NCBI GenBank assembly: GCA_900542035.1
Contig: UQMJ01000005.1
Span: 1-64,000, forward strand
Source: an uncultured Clostridium sp.
GTDB lineage: Bacteria; Bacillota; Clostridia; Lachnospirales; Lachnospiraceae
DNA: 64,000 bases
Direction: 5' to 3'
Positions 44,079 to 52,305 of the stretch are shown here, in pieces (positions within the stretch are counted from its first letter, which is position 1; each line of letters starts with the position of its first letter). The position numbers and the translations under genes were made by a program. The notes under the pieces are model-generated. The model had not been told where the DNA came from, searched no databases, and saw only the letters and a list, made by a program, of their open reading frames with translations.

Positions 44079-44107
44079 TTGACATGGGGGCTGTTTTCTG
44101 CTAGAAG
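44079..44107 (+). promoter_or_regulatory. Possible promoter of the maturase gene
   Basis: TTGACA at 44079-44084 and TAGAAG at 44102-44107 with 17 bases between. The -10 box is poor; the call is tentative. Confidence 0.35.
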
Positions 44108-44163
44108 TATAAGTAGAAATTGGTTTGTTCAGGCCAAAATAGACAAAAAAGGAAGGAACCGGT

Positions 44164-45285
44164 ATGCCGCCGCTGCAATTATTAATAAAACCTGCGTCAG
44201 GAATGTGCAATCTCCGCTGCAGGTATTGCTTTTACTATGATGTAACACAAAACAGGGAACAGGAAAATTATGGGATGATGTCCGGAAAAACCTTGGAAAA
44301 TCTGGTTCAGAAATCGCTTTCTTACGCAGAAGGATCCTGCGGGTTTGCATTTCAGGGAGGCGAGCCAACTCTGGCAGGACTGGATTTTTATAAGGATTTG
44401 ATCCGCTTGGTAGAACAGTATAATACCAGAAAGATTGCGGTTTCGTATTCCCTCCAGACCAACGGTTACAATCTGGGAGAAGAGTGGGCAGAATTTTTTG
44501 CAGAACATAAGTTTTTAGTAGGTGTTTCTTTGGATGGGGTAAAGGCTACCCATGACGCCTTAAGGCCGGATGCCTATGGAGAAGGAAGCTTCGGCAAAAT
44601 TATGAAGACAATCGAGCTGTTTAACAGGCATAAAGTGGAGTATAACATTCTGACTGTGGTCAATGCAAAGACAGCGGCAAAAATCCGCAGGATCTACGAG
44701 TTTTATAAGAAAAACGGCTTCCATTACCAGCAATACATTGCCTGCCTGGATCCGTTAAATGAAGAACCTGGAAGCAGGGACTATTCTTTGACGCCGGAAC
44801 TGTACGGCCAGTTTTTAATTGATTTGTTTGATTTGTGGTACCTGGATTTGCAGCATGGTACGCAGCCTTACATCCGCCAGTTTGAAAACGCCATAGGAAT
44901 CCTGGCAGGATATGCGCCGGAATCCTGCGAGCAGAGGGGAATCTGTTCTGTCCAGCACGTGGTTGAGGCAGACGGATCCGTTTACCCATGCGATTTTTAT
45001 GTACTGGATCAGTTCCGTCTGGGCAATATAAATGAAACGGGATTTGAAGAGATTGACAAGGCTCCGGCAGGAGAAGAATTTGTGAAAGCATCTCTGGATC
45101 GGTCAGAAAAATGCCGCCGGTGCCGGTATTTTGCGGTATGCCGCGGAGGATGCCGAAGACATAGGGCGCTAGGAGACGGGACGGTTATGGGAGACAATTA
45201 TTTCTGCAAATCCTACGAGATGTTTTACGATGCCGTAATGCCAAGGATGGAGCAGGTTGCGGCCGTTCTCAGAAGAGGAAGATAA
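44164..45285 (+). CDS. Anaerobic sulfatase-maturating radical SAM enzyme
   Basis: A 373-residue radical SAM/SPASM protein. The SAM-cluster motif is C15-x3-C19-x2-C22 in SGMCNLRCRYCFYYD. The next conserved part FAFQGGEPTLAG and the C-terminal SPASM cysteines (PCDFYVLDQFRLGNI; CRRCRYFAVCRGGCRRHR) identify an anSME. It oxidises the active-site Cys or Ser of sulfatases to formylglycine without oxygen. Two Cys-type sulfatases in this window (34980 and 62777) are its evident clients. It lies alone between a regulator and the polyamine leader. A reaction-independent alternative, another SPASM peptide maturase, is less likely. Confidence 0.9.
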   Translation: MPPLQLLIKPASGMCNLRCRYCFYYDVTQNREQENYGMMSGKTLENLVQKSLSYAEGSCGFAFQGGEPTLAGLDFYKDLIRLVEQYNTRKIAVSYSLQTNGYNLGEEWAEFFAEHKFLVGVSLDGVKATHDALRPDAYGEGSFGKIMKTIELFNRHKVEYNILTVVNAKTAAKIRRIYEFYKKNGFHYQQYIACLDPLNEEPGSRDYSLTPELYGQFLIDLFDLWYLDLQHGTQPYIRQFENAIGILAGYAPESCEQRGICSVQHVVEADGSVYPCDFYVLDQFRLGNINETGFEEIDKAPAGEEFVKASLDRSEKCRRCRYFAVCRGGCRRHRALGDGTVMGDNYFCKSYEMFYDAVMPRMEQVAAVLRRGR

Positions 45286-45351
45286 TATCTGTGTACACGG
45301 ATGTCAACCGGAGATTTTACAGGATATTTACCGGAATTTCCAAAAATCCTA

Positions 45352-45380
45352 TTGACATTATATGGGAGATCAGCTAAACT
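45352..45380 (+). promoter_or_regulatory. Strong promoter of the polyamine-operon leader RNA
   Basis: TTGACA (45352-45357) and TAAACT (45375-45380) are separated by 17 bases. Transcription would start near 45387. No comparable promoter is visible between the terminator at 45698 and the speD start, so this is probably the operon promoter. Confidence 0.7.
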
Positions 45381-45386
45381 TAAAAT

Positions 45387-45656
45387 GCTGTGAATAAGCG
45401 AATGAGGGTTATCCAGCAAATATTTTCTCTGACCACTCTATTTTTAGGGTTAAGGCCATACGGACAGCCGGGTCAACTGCCGATGGGCAGCAGATGCTGC
45501 CATTATTGATTGAGCAAAACGCTCAAATTTATAAGTTGGTTACTTTATAACCAGGCGTCTTAAAAGGCACCCACAACTTGTAAACGGTCAATAAGAGTAG
45601 TAAAAGTAAGTATTTGCTATATAGACTCTGGGATATATAAATATTTCATTGACGAG
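45387..45656 (+). ncRNA. Structured leader RNA, riboswitch or attenuator candidate
   Basis: About 270 nt with closed ends. AGCAAATATT (45415-45424) pairs with AGTATTTGCT (45609-45618); further out, ATCCAG (45411-45416) can pair with CTGGGAT (45628-45634) and AATGA with TCATT (45401-45405, 45646-45650). Inside are GGCAGCA/TGCTGCC (about 45486-45501), TTGAGC/GCTCAA, GGTTA/TAACC and AAGTTG/CAACTT hairpins. The strand 45609-45618 can instead pair with the terminator arm AGCAAGTATT (45662-45671), giving a classical antiterminator choice. I recognise no known riboswitch, T-box or 6S consensus. The ligand could be a polyamine, AdoMet or arginine because of the operon that follows; that is inference. 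Confidence 0.6.
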
Positions 45657-45698
45657 AGAAAAGCAAGTATTGTGCGTGCGCATGATACTTGCTTTTTT
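45657..45698 (+). terminator. Strong intrinsic terminator before speD
   Basis: AAAAGCAAGTAT (45659-45670) pairs perfectly with ATACTTGCTTTT (45685-45696). The stem continues through TGTGCG/CGCATG toward a tiny loop, and TTTTTT ends it. It lies 82 bases before the speD start codon. Its left arm is the segment that can pair with the leader at 45609-45618. Confidence 0.9.
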
Positions 45699-45779
45699 AT
45701 CGTATAGAAATTGTTTCCTATGCAATAAAAAAGGATTGTGCAAAGCAGACTGCCTGAAGGGAAAAGAAAGGATTTAGGC

Positions 45780-46538
45780 ATGGGGGAAAAATTACAGCTT
45801 TACGGATTTAATAATTTAACCAAAGCCTTGAGCTTTAATATTTATGACGTTTGTTATGCAAAAACGGCAAGAGAGCAGAAAGACTATATCGCGTATATTG
45901 ATTCCCAGTATAACTCGGAACGGTTAAAGACCATTTTAACCAATCTGACCGATATGATTGGGGCGAAGGTGTTAAATATTGCCATGCAGGACTATGAGCC
46001 CCAGGGAGCGTCGGTTACCATTCTGATTGCAGAAGGTTCCATGATACCGGCGGGAGATACGATTTTGGCCCATTTGGATAAGAGTCATGTAACCGTCCAT
46101 ACCTATCCGGAGTACCATCCGGAGACAAGCCTGGCGACCTTTCGGGTGGACATTGACGTAGCGACCTGCGGGGAGATTACGCCGTTATCGACGCTGGATT
46201 ATCTGATTGGATCCTTTGATTCCGATATTATTACCATGGATTACAGAGTCAGGGGATTTACCAGAAATGTCAATGGGGAAAAGGTCTTTCTGGATCATCC
46301 GGTAACTTCTATCCAGGATTACATTTCCAGGGATATTTTAAACCGCTACGACGCAGTAGATATTAATGTATACGGCGCAAATATGTTCCATACGAAGATG
46401 ATGGTAAAAGACATTAATCTTCAGGATTATCTGTTTAAGACCGATGCTTATGAACTTCCGCCGGCTCTTAGGCTGGAGATTATGAATAATTTACGAAAAG
46501 AAATGATAGAGATTTTCAGCGGACGAAATGTTTACTGA
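45780..46538 (+). CDS. speD: S-adenosylmethionine decarboxylase, pyruvoyl type
   Basis: A 252-residue AdoMet decarboxylase of the E. coli class. The proenzyme cuts itself before Ser102 in DKSHVTVHTYPE to form the pyruvoyl cofactor. The following STCG-like stretch DVATCGEITPLSTLDYLIG and TMDYRVRGFTRNVNG are diagnostic. It supplies decarboxylated AdoMet to spermidine synthase at 48034. ATG 45780 has AAGGA seven bases upstream; an in-frame GTG at 45738 has its Shine-Dalgarno too close. It is the first gene after the structured leader. Confidence 0.94.
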   Translation: MGEKLQLYGFNNLTKALSFNIYDVCYAKTAREQKDYIAYIDSQYNSERLKTILTNLTDMIGAKVLNIAMQDYEPQGASVTILIAEGSMIPAGDTILAHLDKSHVTVHTYPEYHPETSLATFRVDIDVATCGEITPLSTLDYLIGSFDSDIITMDYRVRGFTRNVNGEKVFLDHPVTSIQDYISRDILNRYDAVDINVYGANMFHTKMMVKDINLQDYLFKTDAYELPPALRLEIMNNLRKEMIEIFSGRNVY

Positions 46539-46561
46539 GGTCTGGATTTGGAGGAAATGTT

Positions 46562-48019
46562 ATGAGATCCTTATCCCAGGAGCGCGCTCCAATCTATGAA
46601 GCGCTGGAAGAATTTAAAAAGATGAGAGTAGTTCCCTTTGATGTGCCAGGACACAAAAGAGGACGGGGCAATCCGGAACTGACCAGGCTTCTGGGGGAAG
46701 CCTGCGTATCCATGGACGTCAATTCCATGAAGCCTCTGGACAACTTGTGCCACCCCATTTCCGTAATCAGGGAAGCAGAGGAACTGGCTGCCCAGGCATT
46801 TGGGGCCGCCCATGCATTTTTAATGGTAGGAGGAACCACGTCTGCCGTACAGAGCATGGTTTTGTCTACAGTAAAACGGGGAGATGAAATTATTCTTCCA
46901 CGCAATGTCCACAGAAGCGTAATGGGAGCTCTGGTGCTGTGCGGAGCGGTTCCCGTATATGTAAATCCCGAATGTGACGAACGTCTGGGGATTCCGCTGG
47001 GAATGAGCGTTTCCGCTGTGGAAAAGGCAGTAAAGGAACATCCGAATGCAAAAGCCATTCTGGTCAACAATCCGACCTATTACGGCATCTGCTCAGACTT
47101 AAGAACCATTGTAAAAATTGCCCATGACCACGGAATGCTCTGTCTGGCAGACGAGGCCCATGGAACCCATTTTTATTTTGGAGAAGGGCTTCCGGTTTCT
47201 GCCATGGCAGCAGGAGCGGATATGGCGGCAGTGTCCATGCATAAATCTGGGGGAAGCCTGACCCAGAGTTCCCTGCTTCTTACAGGTCCTGCGATGTCAG
47301 AAGGCCATGTGCGCCAGATTATCAATCTGACCCAGACGACCAGCGGTTCCTATCTGCTGTTGTCCAGTCTGGATATTTCCAGGAGAAATCTGGCTCTTCG
47401 GGGAAAAGAAGCTTTTGGAAAAGTTGTTGAGATGGCAGAGTACGCCAGAAAAGAAATCAATGCCATTGGCGGCTATTACGCCTATTCCCGTGAACTGGTC
47501 AACGGCGACAGTATCTTCGATTTCGACGTAACCAAGCTGTCGGTCAATACCTTAGACGTGGGGCTTGCAGGGATAGAAGTGTACGATTTGCTGCGGGACG
47601 AGTACGATATCCAGATTGAGTTTGGAGATCTGGGAAATATTTTAGCGTATCTGTCCATTGGGGATCGGCCAAGGGAAATTGAGCGTCTGGTCTCTGCCTT
47701 ATCCGAGGTACGCCGCCGGTTTGGAGGCGCCGGAACCGGACTTATGAAACAGGAATACATTGACCCTAAGGTGGCAGTTTCTCCTCAGGAAGCGTTTTAT
47801 GCGGAAAAAGAATCCCTTCCTATCAGAGAAACGGCAGGACGGGTGTGCAGTGAATTCGTCATGTGTTATCCGCCTGGAATTCCCATTCTGGCTCCAGGAG
47901 AACAGATTACAAAAGAAATTTTAGATTATATTTTATATGCAAAGGAAAAGGGCTGTTCCATGACTGGTCCGGAGGATGCGGGGATTGAACGGCTGAATGT
48001 GTTGAAAACAGGCTTTTAA
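46562..48019 (+). CDS. speA: Arginine (Orn/Lys/Arg) decarboxylase, aminotransferase fold
   Basis: A 485-residue PLP decarboxylase of the compact Gram-positive type (B. subtilis SpeA/YaaO-like). Conserved parts are FDVPGHKRGRGNPEL near the start, AHAFLMVGGTTSAVQSMVLS, the LADEAHGTHFYF aspartate-histidine segment, and SMHKSGGSLTQSS containing the PLP lysine. The C-terminal domain ends normally. The agmatinase gene two places on makes arginine the most probable substrate, giving agmatine. Ornithine or lysine cannot be excluded from sequence alone. Confidence 0.9.
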   Translation: MRSLSQERAPIYEALEEFKKMRVVPFDVPGHKRGRGNPELTRLLGEACVSMDVNSMKPLDNLCHPISVIREAEELAAQAFGAAHAFLMVGGTTSAVQSMVLSTVKRGDEIILPRNVHRSVMGALVLCGAVPVYVNPECDERLGIPLGMSVSAVEKAVKEHPNAKAILVNNPTYYGICSDLRTIVKIAHDHGMLCLADEAHGTHFYFGEGLPVSAMAAGADMAAVSMHKSGGSLTQSSLLLTGPAMSEGHVRQIINLTQTTSGSYLLLSSLDISRRNLALRGKEAFGKVVEMAEYARKEINAIGGYYAYSRELVNGDSIFDFDVTKLSVNTLDVGLAGIEVYDLLRDEYDIQIEFGDLGNILAYLSIGDRPREIERLVSALSEVRRRFGGAGTGLMKQEYIDPKVAVSPQEAFYAEKESLPIRETAGRVCSEFVMCYPPGIPILAPGEQITKEILDYILYAKEKGCSMTGPEDAGIERLNVLKTGF

Positions 48020-48033
48020 AGGAGAAATGCAAT

Positions 48034-48894
48034 ATGGATTATTGGTTTTCAGAGTTTCAGACTCCAAATGTGAAGCTGTCCATCCGCATTGACAAGCAGT
48101 TATTCAGCGGACAAAGCGAATTCCAGCGGATTGACGTGTTCGATTCGCCGGAGTTTGGGCGTTTTTTAGCCTTGGACGGCTATATGATGCTGACGGAAAA
48201 AGACGAGTTTATTTACCATGAAATGATTACCCACGTCCCCATGGCAGTCCATCCAAAAGTGAAAAACGTACTGGTAATCGGAGCCGGAGACGGAGGCGTT
48301 ATCCGAGAGCTGACCCGCTATCCGGAGATTGAAACCATTGATATGGTAGAGATTGATCCTCTGGTAGTAGAAGTCTGCAAAAAATACCTTCCCCAGACTT
48401 CCTGCCGCTTAAATGATCCAAGACTTTCGATTCATTATGAAGACGGATTAAAATTTATCCGGACCTGCAACGACTGCTACGATTTAATTATTGTAGATTC
48501 CACGGATCCGTTCGGACCAGGAGAAGGGCTGTTTACCAGGGAGTTTTACGGCAACTGCTACAAAGCGTTAAGAGAAGACGGAATCATGGTCAACCAGCAT
48601 GAAAGTCCATTTTACAATCAGGACGCGGCAGCCTGCCAGCGGGCACACAAGCGCATTGTAGAGTCTTTCCCAATCAGTAAAGTGTACCAGGCCCACATTC
48701 CTACCTATCCGTCCGGTCACTGGCTGTTTGGATTTGCTTCTAAAAAATATCATCCGCTTCGGGATTTAGACGAAGTACGCTGGAATATGAGAAGCTTATC
48801 CTGTAACTATTATACGACCACACTGCACAAAGGGGCGTTTTATATCCCTGCATATGTTGAGGAGCTTTTGAAAAATGTTGAACAGGAATATTGA
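48034..48894 (+). CDS. speE: Spermidine synthase
   Basis: A 286-residue aminopropyltransferase. An N-terminal beta-strand part precedes the Rossmann fold with VLVIGAGDGGVIREL and MVEIDPLVVEVC, and the catalytic DSTDPFGPGEGLFTREFY. It transfers the aminopropyl group of decarboxylated AdoMet (from SpeD) to putrescine. The gene begins 14 bases after speA and overlaps the next gene by 20 bases. Confidence 0.95.
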   Translation: MDYWFSEFQTPNVKLSIRIDKQLFSGQSEFQRIDVFDSPEFGRFLALDGYMMLTEKDEFIYHEMITHVPMAVHPKVKNVLVIGAGDGGVIRELTRYPEIETIDMVEIDPLVVEVCKKYLPQTSCRLNDPRLSIHYEDGLKFIRTCNDCYDLIIVDSTDPFGPGEGLFTREFYGNCYKALREDGIMVNQHESPFYNQDAAACQRAHKRIVESFPISKVYQAHIPTYPSGHWLFGFASKKYHPLRDLDEVRWNMRSLSCNYYTTTLHKGAFYIPAYVEELLKNVEQEY

Positions 48895-49729
48895 AGTTTA
48901 TATGGGCTGTGAAGCGGATTTTGACGAGGCAGATACGGTGCTGTTCGGAGCGCCCTTTGATTCGACGACTTCGTATCGCCCTGGAACCCGTTTCGGCGCA
49001 GGCGCCATCCGCCGCGAATCTTATGGGATCGAATGTTACAGTCCTTATCAGGACAAGGACTTAGAAGATGTGTCTGTCATGGACAGCGGAGATTTGGAAC
49101 TTTGTTTTGGAGATTCCAGAAAGGCTCTGGATCAGATTAAAGAACGGACGGAAGAGATTTTATCTGCAGGCAAGCGCCCCTTTATGCTGGGGGGAGAACA
49201 CCTGGTAACCCTGGGAGCGTTTGAAGCGGTATATCAAAAGTTTCCAGACGTCCATATCATCCATTTTGACGCTCATGCCGATCTCCGTCAGGAATATCTG
49301 GGCGCAGAACTTTCCCACGCCTGCGTGTTAAGACGGTGCTGGGATCTGGTGGGGGACGGAAAGATTTTCCAGTTTGGAATCCGTTCCGGAGACCGAGAGG
49401 AATTTCTCTGGGGAAAAGACCATGTGTTTACCAACAAATTTAATTTTGACGGGCTGAAGGAAACTCTGGATCAGCTAAAAGGAAAACCGGTATATTTTAC
49501 GCTGGATTTAGATGTTTTAGATCCTTCCGTATTTCCAGGAACCGGAACGCCGGAGCCGGAAGGCGTCAGCTTCGGCGCGCTGCGCCAGGCCGTAACCCTT
49601 GTATGTGAAACGGCGGACATTGTGGGCTGTGATGTCAATGAATTAAGCCCGCACTATGATCCGAGCGGAATTTCGACAGCAGCAGCCTGCAAGATAGTAC
49701 GGGAAATACTGCTTGCTTTACACAAATAA
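48875..49729 (+). CDS. speB: Agmatinase
   Basis: A 284-residue ureohydrolase. The dimanganese ligands are seen in GGEHLVTLG, HFDAHADLR and LDLDVLDPSVFPGTGTPEPE. It splits agmatine to putrescine and urea, linking arginine decarboxylase to spermidine synthase. The ATG at 48875 lies inside the end of speE with GGAG about ten bases before it, so translation is coupled. Closest alternatives are formimidoglutamase or guanidinobutyrase, but the context argues strongly for agmatine. Confidence 0.92.
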   Translation: MLNRNIEVYMGCEADFDEADTVLFGAPFDSTTSYRPGTRFGAGAIRRESYGIECYSPYQDKDLEDVSVMDSGDLELCFGDSRKALDQIKERTEEILSAGKRPFMLGGEHLVTLGAFEAVYQKFPDVHIIHFDAHADLRQEYLGAELSHACVLRRCWDLVGDGKIFQFGIRSGDREEFLWGKDHVFTNKFNFDGLKETLDQLKGKPVYFTLDLDVLDPSVFPGTGTPEPEGVSFGALRQAVTLVCETADIVGCDVNELSPHYDPSGISTAAACKIVREILLALHK

Positions 49730-49746
49730 GGAACATAATGTAACAG

Positions 49747-49797
49747 TTCAGCCATGCTTTCAACGCTTTTTTCTGTCTGAATTTTCGCATGGCTGAA
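49747..49797 (+). other. Long-loop inverted repeat between speB and the carboxyspermidine genes
   Basis: TTCAGCCATGC (49747-49757) and GCATGGCTGAA (49787-49797) are perfectly complementary over eleven bases around a 29-base loop containing CTTTTTTCTG. No T-run follows. It may stabilise or split the message between the two halves of the operon. It overlaps the start of an in-frame upstream ATG that is not used. Confidence 0.55.
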
Positions 49798-49833
49798 TTG
49801 TTACCAAATCATAATAATCAGGAGGAAATGAAA

Positions 49834-51036
49834 ATGGGAAAAGTATTAATTATCGGATGCGGCGGCGTTGCTTCAGTAGCAATTCATAAGTGCTGCCAGA
49901 ACAGCGACGTATTTGAGGAAATCTGCATTGCCAGCCGTACCAAGTCCAAATGCGACGCATTAAAAGAAAAATTAGAGCCAACCACCAAGACCAAGATTAC
50001 CACAGCGCAGGTAGACGCCAATAACGTGGAAGAGCTGATCGCATTAATCGAGAAAGAAAAGCCTCAGGTGGTATTAAACCTGGCTCTTCCGTATCAGGAT
50101 CTGACTATTATGGACGCGTGCCTGGCAACCAAGACCCATTATGTAGACACTGCCAACTATGAGCCGGAAGACACTGCAAAGTTTGAGTACAGCTGGCAGT
50201 GGGCATATAGAGAGCGTTTTGAGAAAGCCGGAATTACCGCTCTTTTGGGAAGCGGCTTTGATCCAGGCGTTACCAGTGTATTTTCCGCTTATGCATTAAA
50301 GCATGAGTTTGACGAAATCAACTATATTGACATTTTAGACTGCAATGGCGGCGACCATGGTTACCCGTTTGCGACCAATTTCAATCCAGAGATTAACATC
50401 CGAGAAGTTTCCGCAAAGGGATCTTACTGGGAAGACGGCCACTGGGTAGAGACAGAGCCAATGGAGATTAAGAGAGTATACAACTTTGAAGAAGTAGGAG
50501 AAAAGGATATGTACCTGCTTCACCATGAGGAAATCGAAAGCCTGGCGTTAAACATTCCTGGCATTAAGAGAATCCGCTTCTTCATGACCTTTGGACAGAG
50601 CTATTTAACTCACTTAAAGTGTCTGGAAAATGTAGGCATGACCTCTATCGAACCCATTATGTTTGAAGGAAAAGAGATTATTCCGCTGCAGTTTTTAAAG
50701 GCAGTTCTGCCGGATCCTTCTACCTTAGGCCCAAGAACCAAGGGAAAGACCAACATTGGATGTATTTTCCAGGGCAAGAAAGACGGCAAGGACAAGACCT
50801 ATTATCTGTACAATATCTGCGACCATGAAGAGTGCTACAAAGAAGTGGGATCCCAGGCAGTTGCCTATACCACAGGCGTACCGGCCATGATTGGCGCCAT
50901 GATGCTTCTGACTGGCGTATGGAACAAACCAGGCGTTCACAACATTGAGGAGTTTGATCCGGATCCATTTATGGATGCATTAAACAAGTGGGGACTTCCA
51001 TGGAGAGAGAGCCACGATCCAGTGCTGGTGGACTAA
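49834..51036 (+). CDS. Carboxynorspermidine/carboxyspermidine dehydrogenase (saccharopine dehydrogenase family)
   Basis: About 400 residues. The N-terminal NADPH fold starts KVLIIGCGGVASVAIHKCCQ. The middle has VVLNLALPYQDLTIMDACL and LLGSGFDPGVTSVFSAYALK, and the part GGDHGYPFATNFNPEINIREV is typical of the polyamine enzymes of this family rather than lysine-pathway saccharopine dehydrogenase. It condenses putrescine or diaminopropane with aspartate semialdehyde to carboxyspermidine or carboxynorspermidine. ATG 49834 is eight bases after GGAGG; the ATG six bases earlier is too close. Its stop overlaps the next start (TAATG), coupling it to the decarboxylase. Confidence 0.92.
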   Translation: MGKVLIIGCGGVASVAIHKCCQNSDVFEEICIASRTKSKCDALKEKLEPTTKTKITTAQVDANNVEELIALIEKEKPQVVLNLALPYQDLTIMDACLATKTHYVDTANYEPEDTAKFEYSWQWAYRERFEKAGITALLGSGFDPGVTSVFSAYALKHEFDEINYIDILDCNGGDHGYPFATNFNPEINIREVSAKGSYWEDGHWVETEPMEIKRVYNFEEVGEKDMYLLHHEEIESLALNIPGIKRIRFFMTFGQSYLTHLKCLENVGMTSIEPIMFEGKEIIPLQFLKAVLPDPSTLGPRTKGKTNIGCIFQGKKDGKDKTYYLYNICDHEECYKEVGSQAVAYTTGVPAMIGAMMLLTGVWNKPGVHNIEEFDPDPFMDALNKWGLPWRESHDPVLVD

Positions 51037-52166
51037 TGGGACAGACCGGACAGATTGCCACCCCTTATTTTCTGGTGGATGAGGGGCGGCTGATTCATAA
51101 TCTTGAGATCTTAAAAGAGGTGGCAGAAAAAAGCGGATGTAAGATTTTGCTGGCCCAGAAGGCATTTTCCATGTTTTCCTGCTATCCGCTGTTAAAAAAC
51201 TATCTGGCAGGAACGACAGCCAGCGGCCTGTATGAGGCAAGGCTGGGCAGGGAAGAGTTTGGCGGGGAAACCCATGTGTTTTCCCCTGCTTATCGGGAAG
51301 AAGAGTTTGAAGAACTGCTTTCCTATGCAGACGATTTTGTGTTTAATTCCCCCGCCCAGGTAAAGCGGTACGGCGCCAGGGCAAAGGCGGCTGGAAAATC
51401 CATCGGCCTTCGGGTAAATCCGGAGTGTTCTACCCAGGAGGGCCATGAAATTTACGATCCCTGCGCTTTTGGTTCCAGACTTGGCACGACAGCGGCTAAT
51501 TTTGACGAGACCATCCTTCCTATGCTGGACGGACTTCATTTTCATACGCTGTGCGAGCAGAACTCCGATGCCTTGGAGGTCACGGCGAAGGCCTTTGAAG
51601 AAAAATTCGGCCCGTATTTAAAAGGAATGAAGTGGTTAAATATGGGCGGCGGCCACCACATTACCAGGGCAGACTACGATATGGAAAAACTGATTTCCGT
51701 TATCCGGCATTTTAAAGAAACTTACGGCGTAGAGGTGTATTTAGAGCCAGGAGAAGCAGTGGTGCTTAACGCCGGATTTTTGATAGCAGGAGTGCTGGAA
51801 GTAGTGCACAACGGCATGGATATTGCCATTTTAGATACCTCTGCCGCCTGCCATATGCCGGACGTTTTAGAAATGCCTTACCGCCCTCCGGTAATGGGAA
51901 GCGGACAGCCACAGGAAAAGGCGCATACCTACCGTCTGGCCGGACCCACCTGCCTGGCTGGGGATGTGATAGGAGATTACTCGTTTGATCAGGCTCTGGA
52001 AGAGGGAAGTTGTGTGGTATTTGAAGATATGGCATTATATACCATGGTAAAAACCAATACCTTTAACGGGATGGCGCTTCCATCCATTGCTTATCGGGAT
52101 CTGGAAGGAAAGATCCGCCTCATTAAAAAATTTGGCTATGAAGATTTTAAGGGCCGCCTGTCTTAA
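51036..52166 (+). CDS. nspC: Carboxynorspermidine/carboxyspermidine decarboxylase
   Basis: A 376-residue PLP enzyme of the alanine racemase-like fold III group. It has the PLP lysine in KILLAQKAFSMFSCYP, the WLNMGGGHHITRADYD phosphate region, YLEPGEAVVLNAGFL, and GPTCLAGDVIGDY with the second active-site cysteine. These match NspC rather than diaminopimelate decarboxylase. It releases CO2 from carboxyspermidine or carboxynorspermidine. The start is the ATG at 51036, overlapping the stop of the dehydrogenase gene. It is the last gene of the operon and a terminator hairpin overlaps its stop codon. Confidence 0.94.
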   Translation: MGQTGQIATPYFLVDEGRLIHNLEILKEVAEKSGCKILLAQKAFSMFSCYPLLKNYLAGTTASGLYEARLGREEFGGETHVFSPAYREEEFEELLSYADDFVFNSPAQVKRYGARAKAAGKSIGLRVNPECSTQEGHEIYDPCAFGSRLGTTAANFDETILPMLDGLHFHTLCEQNSDALEVTAKAFEEKFGPYLKGMKWLNMGGGHHITRADYDMEKLISVIRHFKETYGVEVYLEPGEAVVLNAGFLIAGVLEVVHNGMDIAILDTSAACHMPDVLEMPYRPPVMGSGQPQEKAHTYRLAGPTCLAGDVIGDYSFDQALEEGSCVVFEDMALYTMVKTNTFNGMALPSIAYRDLEGKIRLIKKFGYEDFKGRLS

Positions 52167-52178
52167 AGGCGGCCTTTC
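52152..52178 (+). terminator. Terminator of the polyamine operon
   Basis: GGCCGCC (52152-52158) and GGCGGCC (52168-52174) form a perfect stem followed by TTTCT. The stem includes the last codons and the TAA stop of nspC. Confidence 0.8.
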
Positions 52179-52248
52179 TGGTTCTTGGGCCTGACAGAAA
52201 GTTGTAAGAAATTCGTCGAAAATTCGGGTTTCCGGCGGGAGTAATTTA

Positions 52249-52257
52249 TGGTATACT
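52249..52257 (+). promoter_or_regulatory. Extended -10 promoter of the carboxypeptidase gene
   Basis: TGGTATACT gives a TG-type extended -10 with TATACT at 52252-52257. The -35 position (52229) has only TTTCCG, as is usual for extended promoters. Confidence 0.5.
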
Positions 52258-52305
52258 TTCTACTATGTGCAATGAGATTTACGGACGAGATGGGAGAAAG
52301 ATGAA

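Noticed and set aside
45440..45510. Resemblance to a c-di-GMP-I riboswitch (GGACAGCCGGGTCAACTGCCGATG).
   Set aside because: The defining first half with GGCAAACC and GACGCAAAG is missing, so the similarity covers only one arm and is probably chance.
45387..45698. The leader RNA as a 6S RNA, SRP RNA, tmRNA or T-box.
   Set aside because: It lacks the long bubble helix of 6S, the SRP and tmRNA cores and the T-box TGGNACCGCG sequence. A freestanding RNA cannot be excluded, but none of these labels can be supported.
45738..45779. GTG start for speD at 45738.
   Set aside because: Its AAGGA is only two bases away and the extra 14 residues are not family-like; the ATG at 45780 has correct spacing.
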